Assembly (NCBI RefSeq): GCF_006538725.1
Contig: NZ_BJLQ01000021.1
Coordinates: 1 to 64,000, forward strand
Reading direction: 5' to 3'
Length of the DNA: 64,000 nt
From: Cellulomonas gelida
Lineage (GTDB): Bacteria > Actinomycetota > Actinomycetes > Actinomycetales > Cellulomonadaceae
Part shown: in pieces, positions 15,946-24,427 of the stretch
Layout of the letters: each line of letters starts with the position of its first letter
Position numbering within the stretch: the first letter of the stretch is position 1
Notes under the pieces: model-generated
Seen by the model: only the letters and a program-made list of their open reading frames with translations
What the model was told of the DNA's origin: nothing
The model's database searches: none
Position numbers and translations under genes: made by a program

Positions 15946-15962
15946 AGACAGCAAAACTGTCT
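15946..15962. promoter_or_regulatory. MarR operator candidate 1
   Basis: AGACAG-CAAAA-CTGTCT is a perfect 6-bp inverted repeat 27 bp upstream of the isochorismatase-like GTG. It shares the core ACAG-N5-CTGT with site 2, centred 48 bp away. Confidence 0.65.
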
Positions 15963-15994
15963 ATCGCGGGGTCGGGAGATGTCAAGCAAGACTG

Positions 15995-16009
15995 CACAGT
16001 TCTGCTGTC
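15995..16009. promoter_or_regulatory. MarR operator candidate 2
   Basis: CACAG-TTCTG-CTGTC repeats the ACAG-N5-CTGT core of site 1, about 23 bp upstream of the MarR ATG. It would overlap the leaderless MarR promoter, so autorepression is likely. Confidence 0.62.
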
Positions 16010-16031
16010 CGTCTGGGCGTAGGCTGCAGGC

Positions 16032-16511
16032 ATGGACGACGCACTGCTGGCCGCCGAGCTCCGACTGCAGCTGGGCCGGCTCGTCCGACGAGGGCGCGCC
16101 GAGGACCCCCGCCCCCAGGCCCTGACCGCGGTCCTCGGGCTGCTCGCACGCGAGGGTGCGCTGACCACCAGCGAGCTCGCCGGCGCCCAGCGGGTCCGCC
16201 CCCAGTCCATGGCGCGCACGGTCCGGGCGCTCGAGGACGAGGGCCTCGTCGAGCGCTCCACAGACCCGACGGACGGCCGCAAGTCGCCGCTGGTGCTCAC
16301 CGCCCAGGGTCGTGCCGCGCTCGAACGGGAACGGCGTCGCCGCACGGATTGGCTCACGCTCGCGCTGGCCGAGGCCCTCGACCCCGAGGAGAGGCAGACG
16401 ATCGCGGCCGCCGTCCCGCTGCTCGCCCGCATCGTCGCCTGGGACGAGCGCCGCACGGACGAACACCACTCGGACGAGCACGACGAGGCACCCGCCCCTG
16501 ACCGACCCTGA
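16032..16511 (+). CDS. MarR-family transcriptional regulator
   Basis: 159 residues with a winged-HTH core at about 40-105: LTTSELAGAQRVRPQSMARTV recognition helices, then the wing DPTDGRKSPLVLT. The C-terminus is His/Asp/Glu-rich (DEHHSDEHDEAP). TAGGCT lies 6 nt before the ATG and there is no ribosome-binding site, so the mRNA is probably leaderless. It is divergent from the isochorismatase-like gene with two ACAG-N5-CTGT sites between. The ligand is unknown, probably a phenolic compound or antibiotic. Confidence 0.88.
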   Translation: MDDALLAAELRLQLGRLVRRGRAEDPRPQALTAVLGLLAREGALTTSELAGAQRVRPQSMARTVRALEDEGLVERSTDPTDGRKSPLVLTAQGRAALERERRRRTDWLTLALAEALDPEERQTIAAAVPLLARIVAWDERRTDEHHSDEHDEAPAPDRP

Positions 16512-16538
16512 ACCACGGGGTGATGGACGCGTGAGCGC

Positions 16539-16880
16539 CTACCTGATGACTCGGACCTCCTGGGGCCACCCGCACCCCTGCGCGACCTTGCCCGCCCACA
16601 TCTTGGCCGACTCCCGGTCGGGCACGTCGATGACGGTGATGCCGCCGAGGTACTCGGCGGTCTCCGTGTAAGGGCCGTCGGTGATGGACAGCGTCCCGCT
16701 CGTCGCGTCGGCGCTGAACGCGTCGGCCAGGTTCTCCTCGAGCCCGCCCGCGAAGACCAGCACCCCGGCCTCCTCCATCTCGCGCACGACCGCCTTGCTC
16801 GGCTCCACGCGCGTCTGGAACCACTCGGCCGGGTGGTCTCCGACCCACTGCTGGTGGAAGTAGATGGCATACCGCGTCAT
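16539..16880 (-). CDS. YciI/DGPF-domain protein
   Basis: 113 residues with the ferredoxin-like YciI fold: TRYAIYFHQQWVGDHPAEW, the conserved TDGPYTETAEYLGG, and a C-terminal WPQEVRVIR. GGAGGAG lies 4-5 nt before ATG 16880, which is why the longer 16907 start is rejected. Members are often annotated as sigma-factor-linked or dehydrochlorinase-like; no defined reaction is known for this branch. Convergent with the MarR gene. Confidence 0.82.
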   Translation of the reverse strand: MTRYAIYFHQQWVGDHPAEWFQTRVEPSKAVVREMEEAGVLVFAGGLEENLADAFSADATSGTLSITDGPYTETAEYLGGITVIDVPDRESAKMWAGKVAQGCGWPQEVRVIR

Positions 16881-17072
16881 GTCGCTCCTCCGGTTCGTGG
16901 CGTTCACTCCCGTGACGGACGAGCCTCGCCGGAATCGACAGAGCCCGCCGGCCGGCCAGCGGCCGCGCGGCGTAATCGATTCGCCCCCGGGGACGGTCGG
17001 GCGACCCCGCCGCCCGGGGCCCGCGCAGAGGTGAAGACTCGGGCCGATCGCTGACCACCAGAGGAGCTCGTG

Positions 17073-18431
17073 ATGTCGTCGCCGGGGAAGATCCGTTCAT
17101 GGAGCCGTCTGCTCGCCGTGGTGCTGGCGGGTGGCGCGCTCGTCGGCGTGCAGTCCCAGGCGGACGCCGTGCCGCCCGGCGGTGAGACCGGCCCGGTGAC
17201 CGGCAACGCGACGTGGTTCGACAACCTCGGCGCACCCTACGGCGGCTGCGGGCTCCCGCAGGACCAGCTCGAGACGCAGAACTGGATCGCGCTGAACGTC
17301 TTCGACACCCCGGGCGACTACGCGATGTACTCGCGCCCGATGGCCGCGGGCGACCCGAAGATCGGCATGTGGGACAACGGCCGCAACTGCGGTCGATGGG
17401 TCCGGGTGTCGATCGACGACTACTGCACCGGCCTCAACGACGGCGCGGCCGGGCAGGCGTTCTGCCGCAACGGCGCGTGGGTCGAGGACAAGTACAACGG
17501 CGCGACGCTCGACATGCTCGTCGCCGACAGCTGCGGCGACCCCAACGCGTGGTGCCGGGACGACCCGTACCACCTCGACCTGGCCCACCAGGCCATCAAC
17601 AGGTTCGTGAAGAACGGCACCGCGGTGGGCGACCTCGAGCCGAACCACTGGGGCAACCGCAAGGTCAGCTGGCAGTTCATCGAGGCGCCGAACTACACCG
17701 GCGACATCGAGATCGGGTTCATCCAGGGCTCGGAGAAGTGGTGGGCGGGGGTCTCGATCAACCACCTGCCCAACGGCATCCACGGCATCGAGCACTTCGC
17801 CGACGGCGCGTGGGTGCAGACCCCGATGAACGTCGACATGGGCCAGTCGTTCCTGCTGAAGCCGACGACGCCGGGCGGCACCGACTACAAGATCCGCGTC
17901 AAGGACGTCGACGACGCGTACCTGTTCGGCGGGCGCGAGTACTCCTTCTCGCTGCCGTCGAGCTGCGGCGGCAAGTGCTCCGCACCGCGGACGGTCGTCC
18001 CGTACACGACGAAGGGCGGGGACGACTCGACGCCCACCCCGACGCCGACCCCCGACCCGACGGTCACGCCGACCCCGACGCCGACCCCCACTCCCACCCC
18101 CACTCCCACGGCGACGCCGACCCCGACACCCACCCCGACCAGCGGCCCGGCCGCCTGCACCGCGACGTTCCGCGCCGTGAGCACGTGGCCCGGCGGGTAC
18201 CAGGGCGAGGTCACGGTGACGGCCGGCTCCTCGGCGCTCTCGTCGTGGACCGTCACGCTGTCCGGCGCGTCCGTGAGCAGCCTCTGGAACGGGATCGTGA
18301 GGACGTCCGGCTCGACGACGACCGTCACCAACGCGCCGTACAACGGCACCGTGGTCGCCAGCGGGACGACGAGCTTCGGCTTCATCGGCTCCGGTGCGCC
18401 CGGCACGCCGGCCCTGACCTGCGCGGCCTGA
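17073..18431 (+). CDS. Secreted bacterial expansin with C-terminal cellulose-binding module (CBM2)
   Basis: 452 residues. Signal peptide (about 1-33); double-psi beta-barrel D1 (about 42-180) with GNATWFDN, NCGRWVRVSI and the catalytic-type Asp region DDPYHLDLAHQAI; beta-sandwich D2/CBM63-like (about 190-300) with KVSWQFIEAP and KWWAGVSINH; Pro-Thr linker; CBM2 (about 355-452) with W-G-Y residues and the ACTATF...LTCAA Cys pair. Expansins loosen cellulose-xyloglucan contacts without hydrolysis. The ATG is chosen over the preceding GTG because AGAGGAG lies 6 nt upstream of it. It fits the xylanase and GH27 remains nearby. Confidence 0.9.
   Translation: MSSPGKIRSWSRLLAVVLAGGALVGVQSQADAVPPGGETGPVTGNATWFDNLGAPYGGCGLPQDQLETQNWIALNVFDTPGDYAMYSRPMAAGDPKIGMWDNGRNCGRWVRVSIDDYCTGLNDGAAGQAFCRNGAWVEDKYNGATLDMLVADSCGDPNAWCRDDPYHLDLAHQAINRFVKNGTAVGDLEPNHWGNRKVSWQFIEAPNYTGDIEIGFIQGSEKWWAGVSINHLPNGIHGIEHFADGAWVQTPMNVDMGQSFLLKPTTPGGTDYKIRVKDVDDAYLFGGREYSFSLPSSCGGKCSAPRTVVPYTTKGGDDSTPTPTPTPDPTVTPTPTPTPTPTPTPTATPTPTPTPTSGPAACTATFRAVSTWPGGYQGEVTVTAGSSALSSWTVTLSGASVSSLWNGIVRTSGSTTTVTNAPYNGTVVASGTTSFGFIGSGAPGTPALTCAA
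18031..18142 (+). repeat. Pro-Thr linker-coding repeat
   Basis: A run of alternating CCG/ACC-type codons encodes about 37 residues of (PT)n with a few Asp, Val and Ala interruptions. It joins the expansin body to its CBM2, as is typical for secreted Cellulomonas glycan-active proteins. Low complexity makes it prone to length variation. Confidence 0.8.
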
Positions 18432-18465
18432 CGCCGAGACCGACCGGCCCGGCCAAGACCGCCCA

Positions 18466-18501
18466 CGTCGCCCCGTGAGCACCGTTGCTCGCGGGGCGGC
18501 G
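18466..18501 (+). terminator. Hairpin terminator after the expansin gene
   Basis: A 16-bp stem (CGTCGCCCCGTGAGCA with TGCTCGCGGGGCGGCG, 14 Watson-Crick pairs plus G-U) with a CCGT loop, 35 bp past the stop. Confidence 0.75.
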
Positions 18502-18538
18502 TCGCGAGAACCTGGAGCCCCGTCGACCGGAGGCACTC

Positions 18539-19105
18539 ATGGGCAAGCTGATCTACGCGGCGAACACCTCAGTGGATGGGTACCTCGAGGACGCGGCGGG
18601 CGCGTTCGACTGGTCGGTGCCCGACGACGAGGTGCACCAGTTCTGGAACGACCACGAGCGCCGCATCGGCACGTCCCTGTACGGCCGGCGCATGTACGAG
18701 ACGATGCGCGTCTGGGAGGACGACGAGTGGCTCGCCGACGAACCGGCGGTCGTCCAGGAGTACGCGCAGGTCTGGCGTGACACCGACAAGGTCGTCTACT
18801 CGACGACGCTCACGGATGTCTCGACGGCGCGCACCCGCCTCGAGCGGCAGTTCGACCCGGAGGCGGTCCGGCGGCTCAAGGCGGCGTCCCCGAAGGACCT
18901 GAGCGTCGGCGGCGCGACGCTCGGGGCGGAGGCCTTCCGGCACGGTCTCGTCGACGAGTGCGTGCTGGTCCTGCACCCGGTCACGGTCGGCGGCGGCAAG
19001 CCCGCGCTGCCACGAGGCATCCGTCTGGAGCTGGAGCTGCTCGACGAGCGTCGCTTCACCAACGGCGCGGTCTGCGTGCGCCACGCGATCCGCGGCACCT
19101 CGTGA
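18539..19105 (+). CDS. Dihydrofolate-reductase-like protein (RibD C-terminal family)
   Basis: 188 residues of the DHFR/RibD_C fold: KLIYAANTSVDGYLED at the N-terminus, GRRMYETMRVW, KVVYSTTL, and LSVGGATLGAEAFRHGLVDE in the NADPH-binding part. The start has GGAGG 7 nt upstream. Stand-alone members reduce unknown pterin- or flavin-like substrates; a true DHFR or RibD role is not supported. Confidence 0.88.
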   Translation: MGKLIYAANTSVDGYLEDAAGAFDWSVPDDEVHQFWNDHERRIGTSLYGRRMYETMRVWEDDEWLADEPAVVQEYAQVWRDTDKVVYSTTLTDVSTARTRLERQFDPEAVRRLKAASPKDLSVGGATLGAEAFRHGLVDECVLVLHPVTVGGGKPALPRGIRLELELLDERRFTNGAVCVRHAIRGTS

Positions 19106-19117
19106 CGGGCGCCTGAC

Positions 19118-19137
19118 CCGCGGACGAAGGTCCGCGG
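19118..19137 (+). terminator. Hairpin terminator after the DHFR-like gene
   Basis: CCGCGGAC-GAAG-GTCCGCGG is a perfect 8-bp stem, 12 bp past the stop. Confidence 0.68.
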
Positions 19138-19169
19138 CGACCGGGACCGGCACGCGGGACGCTGCGGGC

Positions 19170-19745
19170 ATGACGTCCGTCGGCCCTGCGCGATCACCGT
19201 CCCGCGTGAGCACCGACCGGCTCGTCGTGCGCCGGTTCACGCCCGACGACGGCGAGGGCTTGCACGGCTACCTGTCGCGACCCGAGGCCGTGCGCTTCGA
19301 GCCGTACGGCGTCCAGACGCGCGCGCAGTGCGACGAGCTCGCAGGCGCGCGTGCGCACGACCCGTCGTTCTGGGCGGTCTGCCTCCGGGACGACGGCACG
19401 CTCGTCGGGAACCTCTACCTGCACCACGACGACCCTCGCGAGTGGCGCAGCTACGGCCTCGGCTACGTCTTCCACCCCGACCACTGGCACCAGGGCTACG
19501 CGACCGAGGCGTGCCGCGCTCTGCTCGACGTGTGCTTCGACCAGTGGGGTGCGCACCGAGTGATCGCGCACTGCGACCCGCGCAACGAGGCGTCCTGGCG
19601 CCTGCTCGAACGCCTCGGCCTGCGGCGCGAGGGCCACTTCCGGCAGTCCGCGTCGTTCAGCGCCGACGACGCGGGGCGTCCGGTGTGGCACGACGCCTAC
19701 TTGTACGCGGTGCTCGACACCGAGTGGGCTGCCGCGAACGGCTGA
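19170..19745 (+). CDS. GNAT acetyltransferase, RimJ/RimL type
   Basis: 191 residues. STDRLVVRRFTPDDGEGLHG at the N-terminus, LGYVFHPDHWHQGYATEACR (acetyl-CoA loop) and HCDPRNEASWRLLERLGLRREGHF are classical RimJ/L motifs. It transfers acetyl from acetyl-CoA to a protein N-terminus or small amine; the substrate is unknown. GACGCT lies 6 nt before the ATG and no Shine-Dalgarno is evident, so a leaderless start is possible. Confidence 0.88.
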   Translation: MTSVGPARSPSRVSTDRLVVRRFTPDDGEGLHGYLSRPEAVRFEPYGVQTRAQCDELAGARAHDPSFWAVCLRDDGTLVGNLYLHHDDPREWRSYGLGYVFHPDHWHQGYATEACRALLDVCFDQWGAHRVIAHCDPRNEASWRLLERLGLRREGHFRQSASFSADDAGRPVWHDAYLYAVLDTEWAAANG

Positions 19746-19791
19746 GGCCCCGCGTCGGGCCAGCACCCGCCTCGGTGTCCGGCCGGCGTCG

Positions 19792-20307
19792 CTACCTCCT
19801 CGTGGCTCTCGCGCCGATCCACGCACCGGCGACGACGCCGAGGCCTGCCCCCAGCAGGACCGTGACGGACAGCGACGGAACGCTGTCGCCCCGCATCAGC
19901 TCCACCGTCACGTCCACGACGCCCGCGTCCGGTGGCCACACGCGTGCGGCGACGTCGATCGCGCCGCGCGCGGCCGTCACGGTCTGCGACATGGCACCCG
20001 TCTGCACCTCGACGCCCTCCCACCCTTGGGCCTCGAGGGCCGTCCGGACGACCGCGCCGTCGACGGTCGCGTCCGCCGTCGCGTCGAACACCACGGAGCC
20101 CCGGTCGAACGACGGCGCCCACTTCCCGCTGACCGCGGGGTCGCCGTCGGTGACGAGTCCCGGCAGCTCGATCTGACGTGCCTGTGCCAGGAGCTCGCCG
20201 TCGGACGGCTGCACCACGTACCAGTGGAACGCGTACGCAGCGGCCGCACCCACAGCCGCGAGCAGGACCGCGAAGAGGACGCTGAGCGCCGCCCGCCGGG
20301 CGTTCAC
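19792..20307 (-). CDS. Membrane-anchored protein of unknown function
   Basis: 171 residues: N-terminal helix (about 7-31, ALSVLFAVLLAAVGAAAAYA), an extracytoplasmic beta-rich domain (about 35-140) and a C-terminal helix (about 145-165). The GTG start directly abuts the stop of the RTX lipase-like gene upstream on the same strand, so they are co-transcribed. No family recognised; it may help anchor or export the large secreted protein. Confidence 0.75.
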   Translation of the reverse strand: MNARRAALSVLFAVLLAAVGAAAAYAFHWYVVQPSDGELLAQARQIELPGLVTDGDPAVSGKWAPSFDRGSVVFDATADATVDGAVVRTALEAQGWEGVEVQTGAMSQTVTAARGAIDVAARVWPPDAGVVDVTVELMRGDSVPSLSVTVLLGAGLGVVAGAWIGARATRR

Positions 20308-23300
20308 CTAAGGCTCGTCCCTGATGACGTTGCGACCGTTGCCGCCGTCGAGCACGTCCTGCCCGGGCCCGCCGTCGAGCGTGTCGTCACCGCCCTGGCC
20401 CAGGAGCGTGTCGTCGCCGGCCTCCCCGTACAGGATGTCGTCGCCCTCGCCCCCTTCGACGTGGTCCTTGCCGTCGCCGGCCCGCACGACGTCGTTCCCG
20501 CCGCCGGCCAGGACGCGGTCGTCGCCCGCTCCCGCGTGGACGGTGTCGGCGCCCTCACCGACCGTGATCGTGTCATCGCCGTCGCCGCCTGTCACGACGT
20601 CGTCGCCGTTGGCACCGTCGGCCGTGTCGTCACCCGCACCGGCGTCGATGACGTCGTGACCGTCGCCGCCGAGCAGGCGGTCGTCGCCGTCTCCACCCAG
20701 CAGCGTGTCGTCGCCGTTAGCGCCGACGAGCTCGTCCGCGCCGTCGCCGCCGTCGAGGTGGTCGGACCCGTCACCGCCGTCGAGACGGTCGTCGCCTGCC
20801 CCGCCGATCAGGCGGTCCCGACCGTTCGCTCCGACCAGCACGTCGTGCTCGTCCCCACCGATCAGCACGTCGTCGCCATCACCCCCGTCGAGACGGTCGT
20901 GGCCGTCGCCGCCCTCGAGGCGGTCGGCACCGTTCCCTCCGACGAGGACGTCATCGCCACCGCCACCGCAGATCACGTCGTCGCCCTCACCACCCTCGAT
21001 CCGCTCGCCGGCGCCGGTCCCGACGATCACGTCGTCACCGGAGGTGCCGTGCAGCACCGCTCGCCCGTCGCCGACGACCGTCGCGACCAGTCCCTGGCAG
21101 GTCGGTGCCGTGGTGACCACGGTGAGCGTGGTCGTCGCGACCTGACCGGCCGTGTCGGTGACGCGCACCGTGACGGTGTACGTCCCCGGGGTCGGGTACT
21201 CGTGGTGCACGGTCTCGCCCGACGCGGCGTTCCCGTCACCAAGGTCCCACGCGATCGAGGCGATGCCGTGGTCGTCGCTCGACGCGGAGGCGTCGAGGTC
21301 CACCCGCAGACCGTCGACCGCGGCGACCCGAGCCGACGCGATCGGCGGCGCGTCACCGCTGCTGCCGCCCGGGAACAGCGCGCTGCGGTACGCCTGCGTC
21401 CGCAGGCTGTCGACGAGCGCCAACCCGCCCGCCGAGGCGGCCGTCGGGTACAGCGTGAGGTCGCGCAGGACGAACGGGCCGTCCTTGCCCGTCGCGCCGA
21501 TCGTCGCACCGTCGAACCCGAGCTCGATCGGCGTCGCCCCGGCCCCGAGCCAGACCGTGGTGCTCGCGCGCCCCACCTCGGTGCCGTCGGCCGCGACGAG
21601 CTTGCCGTTCAGCGCGTACCAGCCGGACGCGTCGGTGTGTGCGGTCCCCTGGATGGAGAGGATGTCGATCAGGCCGTCGCCGTCGGGGTCCACCGGCTCG
21701 TCGCGCAGCTCCGCGACCCGCAGAGCGTCATGCTCCAGCTCGGCCACGTCGTCGTGCGCCAGCGGGCCGAGGTCGGCGATGTCGAGCAGGTTCATCGCCC
21801 CGTCGGACAGGGTCGCGTCCACCAGCGTCCATGGCCCCTGGAGGCCGCGGTCGTGGATCTGCCGACCGTCGAGCTCGAGGACCAGGGTCCCCCGTCCAGC
21901 GGCCAGCGTCGCGCGCGTCCCTGCCGTGCTCACGGTCCGGCCGGCAGCGTCGACGAGTCGCGCCGCGAGCCGGTAGTCGCCCGCGCGTGCGACGTCGACC
22001 GGGACGTCCAGCACGAGCGTGTCGACGAGCCCGTCACCGTCGTCGTCGGTGGTGAACTCCTCGAAGCCACCGACGAGCTCGCCACCGTCCGCGACGACGA
22101 CAGGAGACACCGCGGTGCGCGCCTGCGGACCGACGGTCGCGACCGCAACCGTGTAGCTGCCTGCGCCGGGCGGGGTCACCGTCGTCGCCCAGGCGCCGTC
22201 GCCGGACCGCGTGAGCTCACCACGGACGACGACCTCACCCTCGTCGTCCGCGACGACGTACTCCACGACCTCGTCGTCGAACGCGCCCGCGACCGTCGCG
22301 TCGATGTCGAACGCCTCCCCGGCACGCACGAGCGTCGGCACGGAGAGGGCGAGCGTGCGCGTCGACGCGAGCGTCAGCAGCGACGCGGCCTGGAGCGGCT
22401 CGTCGGTGGGATTGTGCACCGTGAGGACGGCGGGGCCGTCGAAGGTCGCGCCGACGGCGGCGACGCCGAGTACGTCCGCCTCGACGAGCTCAGCGACGTC
22501 GAGCCGCAGGTCCAGTCCCTCGTCGGCGAAGACAGTGAGACCCGCGTGCTCACCAGCAGCGACGTCCACCGGGAGCTGGACGCTCTGCCCGGCCTCGACC
22601 ACGGCGGCTGGACCGACACCAACCTGCGCGCGCGCAGCGGCCTCGGGAGCCACGGCCCGACGCGAGGAGACCTCGTCCGCGGTCTCCGTCCCGTCGAGGG
22701 TGTACGGGAGCGGGCAGAAGTCCACCTCGTAGTAGGCGATCTCGCACGCCGTCTGCGCGAACGAGAGGGGGGCCTTGCCGTCCCTCTGGTGGATGAGCCC
22801 CATGTGGTCGCGGTCGACCGTCGGGTGCACCGAGAAGTGGAGCCCCGGGTGCTCGTCGTCCGCGACGCTCAACCACCGGACGCTCGCGACGGACACCGTG
22901 CCGTCATCCTCACCCAGGATCCCGGGGCCGAAGCCGTCGGTGATGACGCTCCCGGGTCCACCCTTGCGGCCCGCGATGGTCTGGTAGTTCACACCCGGCC
23001 GGTCCGGGACCTGCCGGTTGAAGACATCGCGGACGTACGCCGGCAACAGCTGGTACAGACCGTTGTCCGGGCCGTCGCAGTCGCCGAACTCCGGCGCGGC
23101 GTCGCGCGCCAGCCATCCGACGACGCTCGTCGGGAACTTCTTGTTCATGCGCAGCGCGCAGAGCGCGACGGCGAGCTCCGCCCCACCGTTCGGGGTGCCG
23201 ACCATCACGAGGTTGCGGACCCGGCCCGGGTTGTCGAAGGCGTACTGCCGCGCGTCGAGCCCACCCATGGAGTGCGCGACGACGTCGACCTGGTTCGTGG

Positions 23301-24144
23301 GCTCATCGTCGACGAGGTCGTCGACAGCGTCCGCCAGGATCGCCACGTTGTCCGCGATCGAGCCGTTCAGCGTCATCGGCGGCGACGACGTGCGGTTGCG
23401 CAGGCCGGGGACCGTCTCCTGCAGGTAGTCGTCGAACCGCCACATCCCGCTGCGGGCAGCACCGGCCCCGTTGTCGGTGATGCCGTGCGCCAGGACGACC
23501 GGTCGCACGGAGCTGTGCGGGACGTACGGCCGCAGCTCGGCCCAGTCGATCTCGACCGCCCACCCGCCGTTGTTGCGGTCCACGTCGATCTGGACGGTGT
23601 TGGTCCCGCGAGGGTTGTCGGGCGTCGGCAGATGCAGCCAGCTGGCGAACACGTCGAACGTGTCGGTCGCCCACTGGTTGTTCGCGCCGCTGAGCTGGCC
23701 CGGCACCAGCAGGTTGCCGTTGAACCGGACGTCGTCGACCTCACCCTGGGCCTCGTCGACGTCCCATGCGCGCATCGTCAGGAGCATCGACTTGCCGTAG
23801 AGCAGGTTCCCCGGCGCGGGGTGGCCGTGCTCGTCGACCGGCCCGTAGCTGCGGTCGATGTCGAACGAGAACGTCAGCGGGCCCCGGTACAGGTACTGGT
23901 CGAGGTCGAACCCGTCGTCGACGCGGAACACCGTGCGGCCCGCGTCGTCGGTGTACGTCGTCGTCTGCCCGACGGCGGCGCGCGACGCCACCGCGCCACG
24001 CGCGGCGGGCGCGGTCGGCGGCGGCGCCTCGCCCGTCGCGGAGACGTCGGGTGCGGGGCCGCCAGACGCGGTCGCCGGCAGCGCGCTGCCGAGAATCGCG
24101 CCGACCGCGACGAGCACGACAGCCAGGTGACGGGAACGCCGCAT
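20308..24144 (-). CDS. Secreted lipase/esterase-like protein with PKD domain and C-terminal RTX repeats
   Basis: 1278 residues. Sec signal peptide (about 1-27); alpha/beta-hydrolase domain (about 210-420) with oxyanion HGITDNG and nucleophile Ser292 in VVAHSMGGLDARQ; beta-rich middle domains; a PKD domain (about 950-1020, SIAWDLGDG, HEYPTPGTYTVTV); then about 240 residues of GGxGxDxLx nonapeptides that form calcium-binding beta-rolls. RTX repeats usually go with type I secretion, but this protein has a Sec signal and none of the type I genes are nearby. It probably hydrolyses extracellular esters or lipids and folds in external calcium. Next gene downstream abuts it. Confidence 0.88.
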   Translation of the reverse strand: MRRSRHLAVVLVAVGAILGSALPATASGGPAPDVSATGEAPPPTAPAARGAVASRAAVGQTTTYTDDAGRTVFRVDDGFDLDQYLYRGPLTFSFDIDRSYGPVDEHGHPAPGNLLYGKSMLLTMRAWDVDEAQGEVDDVRFNGNLLVPGQLSGANNQWATDTFDVFASWLHLPTPDNPRGTNTVQIDVDRNNGGWAVEIDWAELRPYVPHSSVRPVVLAHGITDNGAGAARSGMWRFDDYLQETVPGLRNRTSSPPMTLNGSIADNVAILADAVDDLVDDEPTNQVDVVAHSMGGLDARQYAFDNPGRVRNLVMVGTPNGGAELAVALCALRMNKKFPTSVVGWLARDAAPEFGDCDGPDNGLYQLLPAYVRDVFNRQVPDRPGVNYQTIAGRKGGPGSVITDGFGPGILGEDDGTVSVASVRWLSVADDEHPGLHFSVHPTVDRDHMGLIHQRDGKAPLSFAQTACEIAYYEVDFCPLPYTLDGTETADEVSSRRAVAPEAAARAQVGVGPAAVVEAGQSVQLPVDVAAGEHAGLTVFADEGLDLRLDVAELVEADVLGVAAVGATFDGPAVLTVHNPTDEPLQAASLLTLASTRTLALSVPTLVRAGEAFDIDATVAGAFDDEVVEYVVADDEGEVVVRGELTRSGDGAWATTVTPPGAGSYTVAVATVGPQARTAVSPVVVADGGELVGGFEEFTTDDDGDGLVDTLVLDVPVDVARAGDYRLAARLVDAAGRTVSTAGTRATLAAGRGTLVLELDGRQIHDRGLQGPWTLVDATLSDGAMNLLDIADLGPLAHDDVAELEHDALRVAELRDEPVDPDGDGLIDILSIQGTAHTDASGWYALNGKLVAADGTEVGRASTTVWLGAGATPIELGFDGATIGATGKDGPFVLRDLTLYPTAASAGGLALVDSLRTQAYRSALFPGGSSGDAPPIASARVAAVDGLRVDLDASASSDDHGIASIAWDLGDGNAASGETVHHEYPTPGTYTVTVRVTDTAGQVATTTLTVVTTAPTCQGLVATVVGDGRAVLHGTSGDDVIVGTGAGERIEGGEGDDVICGGGGDDVLVGGNGADRLEGGDGHDRLDGGDGDDVLIGGDEHDVLVGANGRDRLIGGAGDDRLDGGDGSDHLDGGDGADELVGANGDDTLLGGDGDDRLLGGDGHDVIDAGAGDDTADGANGDDVVTGGDGDDTITVGEGADTVHAGAGDDRVLAGGGNDVVRAGDGKDHVEGGEGDDILYGEAGDDTLLGQGGDDTLDGGPGQDVLDGGNGRNVIRDEP
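20330..21060 (-). repeat. RTX nonapeptide-coding repeat array
   Basis: About 25 degenerate 27-bp units encode GGDGDDxLx-type nonapeptides. Repeats are in frame and vary in sequence, so this is a protein repeat and not a CRISPR or tandem satellite. Confidence 0.85.
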
Positions 24145-24404
24145 CGAATGCCTCCTGCAGGATCCGGTGGTCGCCGACGAGCAGGTGCCCCCCAGCCGCT
24201 GTGGACGTTAGGGCAGGCCAGAGGGACGGACAGGCGATTTCGCTCGCGTTCACCCAAGTGGCCCAAACACGCCGATCAGGGCGACTGGGACGATCTCCCA
24301 CCGAAGAGACCGGCTCGGGCACGGGTCGCTCGCGCCGACTTCTCGACGATCGGGGCCGTGCGCGGGTCAGGACCGCGTGGCTCGCGGCTGGGCGGAGCGC
24401 GAGC

Positions 24405-24427
24405 CTGCGCGCCGCGCGGGCGCGCAG
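24405..24427 (-). terminator. Hairpin after the lipoprotein gene
   Basis: CTGCGCGC and GCGCGCAG form a perfect 8-bp stem with a 7-nt loop, directly after the lipoprotein stop codon on the minus strand. Confidence 0.65.

Noticed and set aside
18485-18538. Upstream start of the DHFR-like gene
   Set aside because: It begins inside the expansin terminator; ATG 18539 has GGAGG and matches the family N-terminus.
20330-21060. Possible CRISPR array
   Set aside because: The periodicity is 27 bp in frame and encodes degenerate GGxGxDxLx nonapeptides; there are no constant repeats or spacers.
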